From Aquibaculum sediminis (GTDB lineage Bacteria > Pseudomonadota > Alphaproteobacteria > Kiloniellales > DSM-21159): a DNA stretch of 64,000 bases. A program made the translations under genes and the position numbers. The DNA is taken from contig NZ_JBFCVK010000013.1 in assembly GCF_040712085.1 (NCBI RefSeq), forward strand, positions 1 through 64,000. Reading direction: 5' to 3'. The notes under the pieces are model-generated. The model did no database searches, was not told where the DNA came from, and saw only the letters and a program-made list of their open reading frames with translations. Of the stretch, positions 8,904 through 17,231 are shown one piece after another (position 1 is the stretch's first letter; each line of letters begins with the position of its first letter).

Positions 8904-9251
8904 TCAGAGAACCGACAGCACCTGTTCCGGCGGGCGGCCGATGGCGGCGCCCTTGGGGCCGACCACGATGGGGCGCTCGATCAGGATGGGGTGCTCGACC
9001 ATGGCGGCGATGATCTCCGCCTCGCCCTTGTTCGAATCGTCGAGGCCGAGCTCCTTGTAGGGCGCTTCCTTGCGCCGCAGCAGGTCGCGTGCCCCCATGC
9101 CCAGCAGCGAGAGCAGGTGCGTCAGCGTCTCCGCATCCGGCGGCGTGCGCAGGTATTCCACCACGCGCGGCTCGATCCCCTGCTCTTCCAGCAGCTTGAG
9201 GGTCTGCCGCGATTTGCTGCAGCGTGGATTGTGGTAGATCGTGACAGGCAT
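8904..9251 (-). CDS. arsC: Arsenate reductase, glutaredoxin-dependent (ArsC)
   Basis: The 115-residue protein matches the ArsC/YffB thioredoxin-fold family from end to end. It starts VTIYHNPRCSKSRQTLKLLE with the catalytic cysteine in the Cys-Ser-Lys-Ser P-loop (Cys11), has the YLRTPP segment, and ends with the diagnostic HPILIERPIVV and IGRPPEQVL. ArsC enzymes reduce arsenate to arsenite with glutathione and glutaredoxin. No arsR, acr3 or arsB lies nearby, so it may be a general stress or YffB-like homologue. Length is normal for the family. Confidence 0.9.
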   Translation of the reverse strand: MPVTIYHNPRCSKSRQTLKLLEEQGIEPRVVEYLRTPPDAETLTHLLSLLGMGARDLLRRKEAPYKELGLDDSNKGEAEIIAAMVEHPILIERPIVVGPKGAAIGRPPEQVLSVL

Positions 9252-9376
9252 GGTCCAGACTCCCGCTTCGGGCGGTTAGCTAGCCCGCTTCGCGCGTCTG
9301 GCGCAAGGGCGACCTGCGTCGCGGTGCCGGCAAAGCGGCTTTTCGGATGGGGCGGGCTGTGGCAGAAGTTCGGCCC

Positions 9377-10273
9377 ATGAGCCAGACAGAAACCACTGCG
9401 GGCCGGCCGGTCGTTCTCGACGGCTTTGCCTCCCTCGCCGAGCGCTATGATGCGCTGATCTGTGACCTCTGGGGCGTGCTGCACGACGGCGTCGTCGCCT
9501 TCCCCCACGCGCTGGACTGCCTGGAGCAGCTGCACAGCCGCGGCACGCGCATCGTCATCCTCTCCAATGCCCCGCGCCGGGCCGCCGAGGTCGAGGCGCG
9601 GATGAACGAACTGGGTATTGCGCCGCGCTTCTATGACAAGGTGCAGTCCTCGGGCGAGGACACCTGGCAGCATCTGGCCACCCGCCCCGACGCCTTCTAC
9701 CGCGACCTGGGTCGCCGCTGCTTCCACTTCGGCCCGGACCGGGACCGCGGCATGCGCGAGGGCCTCGACCTGGATTTCGTCGAGGAGCTGGAAGCGGCCG
9801 ATTTCGTGCTGAACACCGGCGCGCACATGGCCGAGGACACCATCGACACCTACGGCAAGGAACTGGAGGCCGCGGCGGCGCTGGGCCTGCCGATGATCTG
9901 CGCCAACCCCGACCTGGAGGTGATCCGCGGCGGCAACCGCGAGATCTGCGCCGGGGCCCTTGCCGCGCACTATGAGGCGCTGGGCGCGCCGGTGCGCTAT
10001 CACGGCAAGCCGCACCGCTCGATCTACGAGACCTGCTTCGCCGCGCTCCCGGACGTGCCGCGCGAGCGCATCGCGGCGGTGGGCGATTCCCTGCGCACCG
10101 ACATTGCCGGCGCGCAAGGGGCCGGTATCGACGGGGTGCTGGTCGCCGGTGGCATTCACGCCGAAAGCCTCGGCATCCGCGAAGGCGACATGCCCGATGC
10201 GGAGAAGCTCGCGCGCCTCTTCGCCGCCGACGAGCAACAGCCCGTAGCCACCCTGCCGGTCTTCCGCTGGTAG
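9377..10273 (+). CDS. HAD superfamily class IIA hydrolase (TIGR01459 type)
   Basis: The 298-residue product (start MSQTETT) carries the four HAD motifs: motif I ALICDLWGVLHDG, motif II IVILSNAPRRA, motif III Lys in YHGKPHRSIYE and motif IV GDSLRTDIAGA. The capping arrangement and length fit the class IIA group related to NagD. The second Asp of the usual DxD in motif I is replaced (Asp-Leu-Trp-Gly), as is typical for this alphaproteobacterial subfamily, so phosphatase activity may be reduced or specialised. It is a cytoplasmic protein of unproven substrate. The mutase gene follows 123 bases later on the same strand. Confidence 0.85.
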   Translation: MSQTETTAGRPVVLDGFASLAERYDALICDLWGVLHDGVVAFPHALDCLEQLHSRGTRIVILSNAPRRAAEVEARMNELGIAPRFYDKVQSSGEDTWQHLATRPDAFYRDLGRRCFHFGPDRDRGMREGLDLDFVEELEAADFVLNTGAHMAEDTIDTYGKELEAAAALGLPMICANPDLEVIRGGNREICAGALAAHYEALGAPVRYHGKPHRSIYETCFAALPDVPRERIAAVGDSLRTDIAGAQGAGIDGVLVAGGIHAESLGIREGDMPDAEKLARLFAADEQQPVATLPVFRW

Positions 10274-10396
10274 GCGGCCGGCGAAGCCACCGACGGATCG
10301 CTGTGAGGCGGGTGCGCCCTGCCGGGCGTTGGACAGGCGGGGGCACAAGGATTTAAATGCCGGCAAGACTGCAGCTTCCTCAAGACGGGTAGGACC

Positions 10397-12553
10397 ATGG
10401 CCGATTTTCCCAAGCGGAGCCTCGACGACTGGAAGGAACTGGCAGGCAAGGAGCTGAAGGGCGGCGACCCGGAAAGCCTCGTCTGGCACACGCCCGAGGG
10501 CATTGCGGTCAAGCCGCTCTACACGGCGGCCGACCTGGAGGCCATGCAGTTCGAACCGGGTCTCCCCGGCTTCGAGCCCTTCATGCGCGGGCCGCGGGCC
10601 ACGATGTACAGCGTGCGGCCCTGGACCCTGCGGCAGTATGCCGGTTTTTCCACCGCGGAAGAGTCCAACGCCTTCTACCGCGCCAATCTGAAGGCGGGAC
10701 AGAAGGGCCTGTCAGTCGCCTTCGATCTCGCCACCCACCGCGGCTATGACAGCGACCATCCCCGCGTCGTCGGCGATGTGGGTAAGGCCGGGGTGGCCAT
10801 CGATTCCGTCGAGGACATGAAGGTCCTGTTCGACGGCATCCCGCTGGACGAGATGTCGGTCTCCATGACCATGAACGGGGCGGTGCTGCCGGTGCTGGCC
10901 GGCTACATCGTCGCCGCCGAGGAGCAGGGCGTGCCGCCGGAGAAACTGAGCGGCACGATCCAGAACGACATCCTCAAGGAGTTCATGGTCCGCAACACCT
11001 ACATCTATCCGCCCGAGCCCTCGATGCGGATCGTCGCCGACATCATCGAGTACACGGCGCAGAAGATGCCGCGCTTCAACTCGATTTCGATCAGCGGCTA
11101 TCACATGCAGGAGGCCGGCGCGACCGCGGTGCAGGAGCTGGCCTTTACGCTCGCCGACGGGCTGGAGTATGTGCGCGCGGCGACCTCCAAGGGCCTGAAG
11201 GTCGACGCTTTCGCGCCGCGGCTGTCCTTCTTCTTCGCCATCGGCATGAACTTCTTCATGGAGGTGGCAAAGCTGCGCGCAGCGCGCCTGCTCTGGGCGC
11301 ACTACATGAAGGACCTGTTCGGCGCCGAGAACCCGCGCTCGCTGATGCTGCGCACCCACTGCCAGACCTCGGGCGTCAGCCTGGCCGAGCAGGATCCCTA
11401 CAACAACGTCATCCGCACCACGGTCGAGGCGCTGGCCGCCGTGCTGGGCGGCACCCAGTCACTGCACACCAACGCACTGGACGAGGCGGTCGCCCTGCCC
11501 ACGCCCTTCTCGGCTCGCATCGCCCGCAACACCCAGTTGATCCTGGCCGAGGAGACGGGGGTGACCAACGTGGTCGATCCGCTCGGCGGCAGCTACTACG
11601 TCGAGAGCCTGACCTCCTCGCTGGCCCAGGAAGCCTGCAAGCTCATCAAGGAGGTCGAGGAACTGGGTGGCATGACCAAGGCGGTCGAAAGCGGCATGCC
11701 GAAGATGCGCATCGAAGAGTCCGCCGCCCGCCGCCAGGCCAGTATCGACCGGGGCGAGGAGACCATCGTCGGCGTCAACAAGTACCGCCCGGAAACCCGG
11801 GACGAGGTGGAGATCCTCGACATCGACAACCGCAAGGTCCTGTCGCAGCAGATGGAGCGCCTCAAAAAGCTCCGGGCCGAGCGCGACGGGGAGGCGGTGC
11901 GCGTCGCGCTCGACCGTCTTTCGGAGGCGGCCGAGAACAAGAGCGGCAACCTGCTGGAACTGGCGGTGGAGGCCACCCGCCACCGCGCAACGGTCGGGGA
12001 GATTTCCGATGCACTGGAACGGGTATTCACCCGCCACCGCGCCGTGATCCGCTCGATCTCCGGCGTCTATGGCGCTGCCTGGGAAGGCGATGAGGGCTTC
12101 AAGCGCATTCAAGACGAGGTCGAGGCCTTCGCCAAGGAGGAGGGGCGGCGCCCTCGCATGCTGGTGGTCAAGCTGGGCCAGGACGGCCATGACCGCGGCG
12201 CCAAGGTGATCGCCACCGCCTTTGCCGACATCGGCTTCGATGTGGACGTGGGCCCGCTGTTCCAGACCCCGGAAGAGGCGGCGCGCCAGGCCATCGAGAA
12301 CGACGTGCACCTGATCGGTGTCTCCAGCCAGGCGGCCGGGCACAAGACCCTGGTGCCGGCGCTGGTCGAGGCGCTGCGCGCCGAGGGCGCGGGCGAGATC
12401 CTGGTGGTCTGTGGCGGCGTCATCCCGCCCGCGGACTATGCCTTCCTGCAGGAGCAGGGCGTGGCAGCGGTCTATGGCCCCGGCACCAACATCCCCCAGG
12501 CGGCCCATGAGATTCTCGAGATGATCAGCAAGGCCCAGGGTGGCGCCGAGTAG
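10397..12553 (+). CDS. Methylmalonyl-CoA mutase (adenosylcobalamin-dependent)
   Basis: This 718-residue protein has the full single-chain architecture: an N-terminal TIM barrel with RATMYSVRPWTLRQYAGFST (substrate entry), FDLATHRGYDSDHPRV and VSMTMNGAVLPVLA, and a C-terminal B12-binding domain beginning near residue 580 with GQDGHDRGAKVIATAF, where the DxHxxG histidine coordinates cobalt. It interconverts L-methylmalonyl-CoA and succinyl-CoA in propionate and branched-chain amino acid breakdown, in the cytoplasm. No MeaB chaperone, epimerase or propionyl-CoA carboxylase gene is in the window, and I see no B12 riboswitch in the 120 bases upstream. A palindromic repeat pair follows its stop directly. 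Confidence 0.95.
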   Translation: MADFPKRSLDDWKELAGKELKGGDPESLVWHTPEGIAVKPLYTAADLEAMQFEPGLPGFEPFMRGPRATMYSVRPWTLRQYAGFSTAEESNAFYRANLKAGQKGLSVAFDLATHRGYDSDHPRVVGDVGKAGVAIDSVEDMKVLFDGIPLDEMSVSMTMNGAVLPVLAGYIVAAEEQGVPPEKLSGTIQNDILKEFMVRNTYIYPPEPSMRIVADIIEYTAQKMPRFNSISISGYHMQEAGATAVQELAFTLADGLEYVRAATSKGLKVDAFAPRLSFFFAIGMNFFMEVAKLRAARLLWAHYMKDLFGAENPRSLMLRTHCQTSGVSLAEQDPYNNVIRTTVEALAAVLGGTQSLHTNALDEAVALPTPFSARIARNTQLILAEETGVTNVVDPLGGSYYVESLTSSLAQEACKLIKEVEELGGMTKAVESGMPKMRIEESAARRQASIDRGEETIVGVNKYRPETRDEVEILDIDNRKVLSQQMERLKKLRAERDGEAVRVALDRLSEAAENKSGNLLELAVEATRHRATVGEISDALERVFTRHRAVIRSISGVYGAAWEGDEGFKRIQDEVEAFAKEEGRRPRMLVVKLGQDGHDRGAKVIATAFADIGFDVDVGPLFQTPEEAARQAIENDVHLIGVSSQAAGHKTLVPALVEALRAEGAGEILVVCGGVIPPADYAFLQEQGVAAVYGPGTNIPQAAHEILEMISKAQGGAE

Positions 12554-12688
12554 TGCAGATCGCGTTCCACTAGAATCGCTTTGCGATCCAAGTGGAACGC
12601 GTGAATCTGCACTATCTCTTTAATGTTAGACCGGATTCACGCGTTTAATCTGAAACCCTTGTGGTTCAGATTGAACGCGATCCGGTCT
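12554..12688. repeat. Two adjacent palindromic repeats of a dispersed family
   Basis: Two inverted repeats lie back to back. The first pairs 12554-12571 (TGCAGATCGCGTTCCACT) with 12591-12611. The second pairs 12628-12654, beginning AGACCGGATTCACGCG, with 12665-12688, ending CGCGATCCGGTCT. They are joined by CTATCTCTTTAATG (12612-12625). They lie between convergent genes, directly after the mutase stop, and could act as bidirectional transcript ends, but they have no T-tract. Related copies occur at 40474-40535 and 43162-43207. Confidence 0.85.
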
Positions 12689-12697
12689 AATCTCTGC

Positions 12698-14125
12698 TCA
12701 GGCGGTCTGTTGCCGGGCGCTTAACCCGGCGGCCAGGCTCCGCAGCCCGGCCAGCAGCGGCAGCGCCGCTACGGCGACGGCGGCGATCTGCAGCAGGAAG
12801 ACCAGTCGGTAGGCGCCGAAATCGTTGGCGCCGAAGGCCTTGGCGACAGCGAAGGCAATCTCCAGCAGTTCGAGACCCGCTTCGGTGCCGATCATGATGG
12901 CGCCGGCGGGGAGCAGTGCCAGCAGGGCGTAGCGGTCGGCCTGCCGTGTCGCCGTGACCACCACGGTGGCGGTCACCAGACCCATGCCCAGACTGGTGGC
13001 CAGTCGTGCCCCGATGAACAGCCAGTCTTCCGGCACCGTCGGATAGAAGGCGTAGCCCACGATGCCGAGGAACACGAGCGGCAGGCTGGCGGCGATCAGC
13101 GGCACCGCCAGCGCGGCATTGCGTGCGACCAGGGCACCGGCCAGCAGCACCGCCACTGCCTGGCCCAGGGCGCCGATGCTGGCCCGGTCGGCGATCAGGC
13201 TGGCGCTGCAGAGGTGACGCACCAGATAGACCGTGTCGAAGAACCCCGTGGTGGGTATCTGCAGCAGGAAGAGGCCGAGCAGGAGCAGCAGGGGCGTGTT
13301 GGGGATCCCGGACAGCGGCTTGACCCGGTGCATGTGGCTGGCGGTGACGAAGAGCGCTCCGGCGAAAAGCGCGAGCGCTGCGACGGTTGCCACACTGCTC
13401 CAGCCCACCAGCGTGCCCAGGGCGGTCGCGATCTGGAAGGCGAGGACGCTGCCGACGAAGAACAGGATGCTGCGCCGGTCCAGGGCCAGGCGTTTTGCCT
13501 GGGCGTTGCGGTCCCGTCCGGCGATCCGCCGCAGCGAGGGCAGAGCGAAGAGGAGATAGGCCAGCGGCAGCAGGGCGAAGATCAGGAAGAAGTTGCCGAT
13601 GCCGATGTCGTGGGCCGTGTACTTCACCAGTTGCGGCGTGACCAGGAAGGCGAAGGGCGTGGCAAAGGACCAGAGGGTGGTCAGCATGCCCTGGGACTTC
13701 TGATCATCCAGCGCGCTGATATGGAACTGTGCCAGGGGCGCCAGCAGGCCGAGCGAGAGGCCGCCGGCGACAAAGGAGAGTGCCACCCCGAGTTCGCGCA
13801 CCGGCAGACTCGGCTGGGTGTTGAACAGCAGCCCGAGCCCGGCAAAGGCCGCCGCTGCCAGCATCGAGGCCAGTGCCGCCAGATAGGGCGCCCGGCGCCG
13901 GGTGATCAACAGTGGCGCCAGGGCGAGCGCGATCACCATGCTGCCGACGATCAGCTCGACGATGAAGTTGGTGCGCTCGACCGAGATGGTGAGGAAGCTG
14001 GCGAACTCCCCCTCGGAGATGAAGAGCGTCGAGGTGATGACCGACTTGAGGCCGTTGCCCAGCAGGGCGGCCATGCCGAGGCCGCCGAAGGCCAGCACTC
14101 CGAAGCCTGAAGCCCGCTGTGTCAC
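12698..14125 (-). CDS. MFS-type integral membrane protein
   Basis: A 475-residue, very hydrophobic protein with about 12-14 predicted membrane helices and short basic loops such as LLITRRRAPY after helix 2, consistent with a major facilitator superfamily transporter. No substrate-specific motif is evident. Its ATG overlaps the stop of the GMC oxidoreductase gene by four bases (ATGA at 14122-14125), making it the last gene of the six-gene operon that begins with the multicopper oxidase. It could export or import the substrate or product of the periplasmic dehydrogenase; this is inference from position. Confidence 0.75.
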   Translation of the reverse strand: MTQRASGFGVLAFGGLGMAALLGNGLKSVITSTLFISEGEFASFLTISVERTNFIVELIVGSMVIALALAPLLITRRRAPYLAALASMLAAAAFAGLGLLFNTQPSLPVRELGVALSFVAGGLSLGLLAPLAQFHISALDDQKSQGMLTTLWSFATPFAFLVTPQLVKYTAHDIGIGNFFLIFALLPLAYLLFALPSLRRIAGRDRNAQAKRLALDRRSILFFVGSVLAFQIATALGTLVGWSSVATVAALALFAGALFVTASHMHRVKPLSGIPNTPLLLLLGLFLLQIPTTGFFDTVYLVRHLCSASLIADRASIGALGQAVAVLLAGALVARNAALAVPLIAASLPLVFLGIVGYAFYPTVPEDWLFIGARLATSLGMGLVTATVVVTATRQADRYALLALLPAGAIMIGTEAGLELLEIAFAVAKAFGANDFGAYRLVFLLQIAAVAVAALPLLAGLRSLAAGLSARQQTA

Positions 14126-15717
14126 AGTCGGCGTTGCACCTCTTCGGCGGCCCGGATGGCCAAGGCAGCGACGGTGAGCGTTGGCGCGTTGACCGGCGCG
14201 GTGATGTGCGTGCTGGTGCCCAGGATGAAGAGGTTGGTGTGGTCGTGCGCCACCATCTGCGTGCCCACTACTGAGCGCGTTGGATCCTCGCCCATGCGCG
14301 TCGTGCCGCCGATGATGGCATTGGAGAGATAGGGCTCGTTCGACTGCACCTCGGTGGCGCCCAGCGCCTCGAAGATGCGGCGGTTCAGTTCCTCCGCCTC
14401 CTCCAGGCCGCGGCGGGTGTAGTCGTCCATGTGGACCGTCACCTGCGGCTTCGGCACCCCGGCGCTGTCGCGCTCCTCGGCCAGCTCGACCCGGTTGTCG
14501 GGGTCGGGCAGAATCTCAGCCGAGGAGTTGAGACGCAGGTGGCGGGAGACCTGCTCCGCCACCGCCCGCGCCAGCTCGGGCCCGCGCTTGCCCTCGCCAA
14601 TGAGCTTCTTCGCCAACTCCGTGGCGTCGCTGTTGCCTGACCAGCCGCTGTTCATGAAGGAGGTGCCGATGGCGGCCTTTTCCCCGCGGAAATCGCCATC
14701 GCGCAGTTCGATCAGGCCGGCGGTCTGCTGCGGTCCGCGGTAGGGGAAGACCGGCTCTTTCGTCAGACCCCAGGTGTCCTGATTGGCCTGGGTCAGGAGA
14801 TAGCGGCCCACCACCCCGGAGGAGTTGGCCACGCCCTGGGGTGCGGCCTCCTGGGCGGAGTTGAGCAGCAGGCGCGGGTTCTCGATGGCATGGCCGCAGA
14901 GCGCGAAGATGCGGCCCTCGACCCAGAAGTTCTCCCCGTCGGGGCGGCGCACCTTCACGCGGCGCACCTGCTGCGCCTCGTCCAGTTCCATGAAGGTGAC
15001 CAGCGCATCGCACTCGACCCGCGCGCCCAGGGCCTCGGCCTTCTCGGCATGCATCGAGGCGTCGTACTTGGCGCCGATGGGGCAGATGGGCACGCAGGTG
15101 TTGTTGCCGCAGCAGGGCGGCCGACCGTCGAACTCCACGGAGTTGCGGGCGTGGGAGAAGGGGCCGGCGTGCAGGCCGAGTTGGTCCAGCGCCTTGATCA
15201 CCTGCTGGTCCATGTAGCTCATGGGCACCGGGGGCAGGGGATAGGGCTCCTCGCGCGGGGCGCCCCAGACGTGATCGGGGTCGCCGGCCACGCCCCAGCG
15301 CCGCTCCGCCTGCACGTAGTAGGGCAACAGGTCCTCGTAGCCGAGCGGCCAGTCATCGGCCACGCCGAAGCGGCTGCGCATGCGGAAATCGTTGGGGCGC
15401 AGGCGGTCGGCGAAGCCGGTCCAGTGCCAGGTGGTGCCGCCGAACAGGCGCAGGTAGGCGCCGATGAAGGAGATGGAGCCCTTCTGAACGTAGAAGTCGT
15501 CGTAGCCGCCGTCTTCCGGGTGCGGGGCGGAGGGCGCGCTGGGATAGGCGGCTTGCGGGCCCTTCACCGGATTTTCGTAGAAATGCTTCACGTGGGCCGA
15601 GCGCGGACGCCGGGGGCCGGCCTCCAGCATCAGCACGTCCACACCCTGCTGCACCAGGGAATAGGCCAGGTGCGCGCCGGCCATGCCGGCGCCGATGATG
15701 ACGACGTCGGCGCGCAT
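14122..15717 (-). CDS. GMC-family FAD oxidoreductase (sugar/alcohol dehydrogenase large subunit)
   Basis: The 531-residue protein begins with an FAD-binding dinucleotide motif (VVIIGAGMAGAHLAYSLVQQ) and ends with the GMC signature region ILGTSTHITAPVNAPTLTV, containing the active-site His and the second conserved residue (Asn). GGTTWHWTG and the Cys-rich CCGNNTCVPICPIGAKYD are typical of membrane-linked gluconate, fructose and sorbitol dehydrogenase large subunits rather than soluble oxidases. The preceding gene encodes a Tat-type small subunit, and the operon also supplies a cytochrome c, so electrons probably leave through that chain. It carries no signal of its own and may be exported with the small subunit. 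The start ATG shares one base with the upstream stop. Confidence 0.85.
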   Translation of the reverse strand: MRADVVIIGAGMAGAHLAYSLVQQGVDVLMLEAGPRRPRSAHVKHFYENPVKGPQAAYPSAPSAPHPEDGGYDDFYVQKGSISFIGAYLRLFGGTTWHWTGFADRLRPNDFRMRSRFGVADDWPLGYEDLLPYYVQAERRWGVAGDPDHVWGAPREEPYPLPPVPMSYMDQQVIKALDQLGLHAGPFSHARNSVEFDGRPPCCGNNTCVPICPIGAKYDASMHAEKAEALGARVECDALVTFMELDEAQQVRRVKVRRPDGENFWVEGRIFALCGHAIENPRLLLNSAQEAAPQGVANSSGVVGRYLLTQANQDTWGLTKEPVFPYRGPQQTAGLIELRDGDFRGEKAAIGTSFMNSGWSGNSDATELAKKLIGEGKRGPELARAVAEQVSRHLRLNSSAEILPDPDNRVELAEERDSAGVPKPQVTVHMDDYTRRGLEEAEELNRRIFEALGATEVQSNEPYLSNAIIGGTTRMGEDPTRSVVGTQMVAHDHTNLFILGTSTHITAPVNAPTLTVAALAIRAAEEVQRRL

Positions 15718-16202
15718 CAGGCCGGCCCCTTGTCGGCGGGGGCGTCCTGCCAGTGCCCGAAGGGCATGCCGCAGAGCCCCGGCGCCGTGGCGAAGCCGAG
15801 ACCCGACCAGGCCAGCGCCCAGGGATACCAGGCAACGCGCGTGCTGCCGTCGTCGCGGGTGACCTCTCCGGTGTAGAGGAAGGCCGCAATCCAGCGCAGC
15901 TGATCTTCCAGGTCAGTGTCGCTCACCCCGGTCTGTGCGGTGGCCGGTGGGCCCAGGGCATCCAGCGGCTGCCCCGCAACGGCCTGCAACAGCGCCGGCA
16001 CGGCTGCATCGCCGTAGTGCTTGCGAAAGGCCGCGGCGCAGCCCTCGACCAGGATGTCGGGGATCGCGCTCAGACCGCCGACCGCCCGGATCACCTCGGC
16101 AAAGGCCGCGGCTTCGCGGTCGCTGCCCAGCGGACCGGCCAGCGCGCGGCTTGCCGGCAGGGCGGCGAGTGCGGCCAGCAGGCTGCGGCGGGTGACATTC
16201 AT
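15717..16202 (-). CDS. Tat-exported small subunit of a GMC dehydrogenase
   Basis: A 161-residue protein with an N-terminal twin-arginine signal (TRRSLLAALAALPASRALA). Its length, the helical mature part and the C-terminal segment VAWYPWALAWSGLGFATAPG fit the small subunits of fructose, sorbitol and gluconate dehydrogenases, which escort the FAD subunit across the membrane in a folded state. It overlaps the phytochelatin-synthase-like gene by four bases and shares one base with the GMC large-subunit start, so stoichiometric translation is likely. Family assignment rests on context plus the Tat signal; sequence similarity is modest by eye. Confidence 0.75.
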   Translation of the reverse strand: MNVTRRSLLAALAALPASRALAGPLGSDREAAAFAEVIRAVGGLSAIPDILVEGCAAAFRKHYGDAAVPALLQAVAGQPLDALGPPATAQTGVSDTDLEDQLRWIAAFLYTGEVTRDDGSTRVAWYPWALAWSGLGFATAPGLCGMPFGHWQDAPADKGPA

Positions 16203-16903
16203 GGCGTGCGCACCACCACCAGGCCGCGGGCGAGGCCGGAGCCGCTGTCCACCGCCTGCATGGCGGCCAGCATCTCGTCCAGCGGCAGCCAGGAGGGGGG
16301 ATACTTGTACTTGGCGACGTCGAGCACCAGCAGGCTGTCGCTCTCCGGGTGGTAGGCGCCGATGGGCGAGACATGGCCGGCGCCGATCTGGCCGATCACC
16401 TCGCGGGTGTAGTTGACGATCAGGCGGACGTCGGGATCGGCCAGCGTGTCCTGAGCGATCCGGCGCAGCGCGTCCGTATCGAGCTTGTCGGCGTAGTGCA
16501 CCTCGGCCTCGACACCCAGGTTGGTGAGGAAGGTCCCGATCTCCTCAAGGGTCATGCCCTCGTGCTCGACCTTGGCGTAAGCCTTCACCGCCTGGTTCTC
16601 CTTGGTGAAGATCGAGTCCTGGGTGAACAGCTCGAAGGGGTAGATGCGCAGCGGCTTCGGTCGCTCGATGTCCAGGCTGTTGAGCACGCCGGCCATGGTG
16701 GCCGGGGCGCAGAAGGTCTGGATGTGCTCGTACTCGAGGTAGGTGGCGAGAGCGATGTAGTCGTTGAGCGGCTCGCTGGCGAGCAGTCGCTCGTCGCCCT
16801 CGGGAGTGGTGAGGTAGACCGGCTCCGCCGCCGCAGGCGCTGCCAGGACGAGCAGGGCACCCAGCGCCGCGCCCTTGAGGGCCGAAAGGACGCTCACTTT
16901 CAT
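16199..16903 (-). CDS. Exported phytochelatin-synthase-like peptidase
   Basis: The 234-residue product has a Sec-type signal (core ALKGAALGALLVLAAPAAA) and a phytochelatin synthase (papain-like, clan CA) core. The catalytic triad is recognisable: Cys65 in IQTFCAPATMAGVLNSL, His177 in GAGHVSPIGAYH and Asp195 in LLVLDVAKYKYPPSW; the 18-residue His-Asp spacing equals that of plant PCS1 (His162/Asp180). The regulatory C-terminal half of eukaryotic enzymes is absent, as in bacterial homologues, which mostly hydrolyse glutathione to gamma-Glu-Cys. Export to the periplasm and embedding among redox genes are unusual. Starts at MKVSVLS, overlapping the cytochrome stop by four bases. Confidence 0.85.
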   Translation of the reverse strand: MKVSVLSALKGAALGALLVLAAPAAAEPVYLTTPEGDERLLASEPLNDYIALATYLEYEHIQTFCAPATMAGVLNSLDIERPKPLRIYPFELFTQDSIFTKENQAVKAYAKVEHEGMTLEEIGTFLTNLGVEAEVHYADKLDTDALRRIAQDTLADPDVRLIVNYTREVIGQIGAGHVSPIGAYHPESDSLLVLDVAKYKYPPSWLPLDEMLAAMQAVDSGSGLARGLVVVRTP

Positions 16904-17223
16904 CGTTGTTCTCCAAACCATTTGGCCAGGGCCTTGATGTCCTCGTCGCTGAGGTCGGCGGCGATGCCGGACATGACCAGGGCGGGGCCGCCGTTGCGCA
17001 GCCCCTCGCGGTAGCTTTTCAGCGCGCGCTCCAGGTAGGCCGGCTGCTGCCCCGCGATGATCGGCACCTCCGGCAGCACCGGGCGGCCTGATGCGCCGTG
17101 GCAGGAGAGGCAGGAAGCCGCCGCCTCCGGCATGGCGTTCGCGCTCTTGTCGTCGTTCGCCAGCGCTGCTGCCGGGCTCAGGGCCAGCAGCAGGCCGGCC
17201 AGCAGGATGCCGTGTCGCGCCAT
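16900..17223 (-). CDS. Small class I cytochrome c
   Basis: The 107-residue protein has a signal peptide (HGILLAGLLLALSPAAALA) and a single haem c site CLSCH near residue 38 followed by GASGRPVLPEVPIIAGQ, with a distal-ligand methionine likely in ALVMSGIAADLS. This layout matches short monohaem cytochromes of the c4/c553 class that carry electrons in the periplasm. It lies eight bases after the multicopper oxidase stop and overlaps the phytochelatin-synthase-like gene. It is a plausible electron acceptor for the GMC dehydrogenase encoded in the same operon. Start chosen at MARHGILL, since upstream residues lack signal-peptide features. Confidence 0.85.
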   Translation of the reverse strand: MARHGILLAGLLLALSPAAALANDDKSANAMPEAAASCLSCHGASGRPVLPEVPIIAGQQPAYLERALKSYREGLRNGGPALVMSGIAADLSDEDIKALAKWFGEQR

Positions 17224-17231
17224 GGCCCCGG

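Noticed and set aside
10274..10396. B12 riboswitch ahead of the mutase gene
   Set aside because: The gap is only 123 bases and lacks a B12-box-like core or conserved stem.
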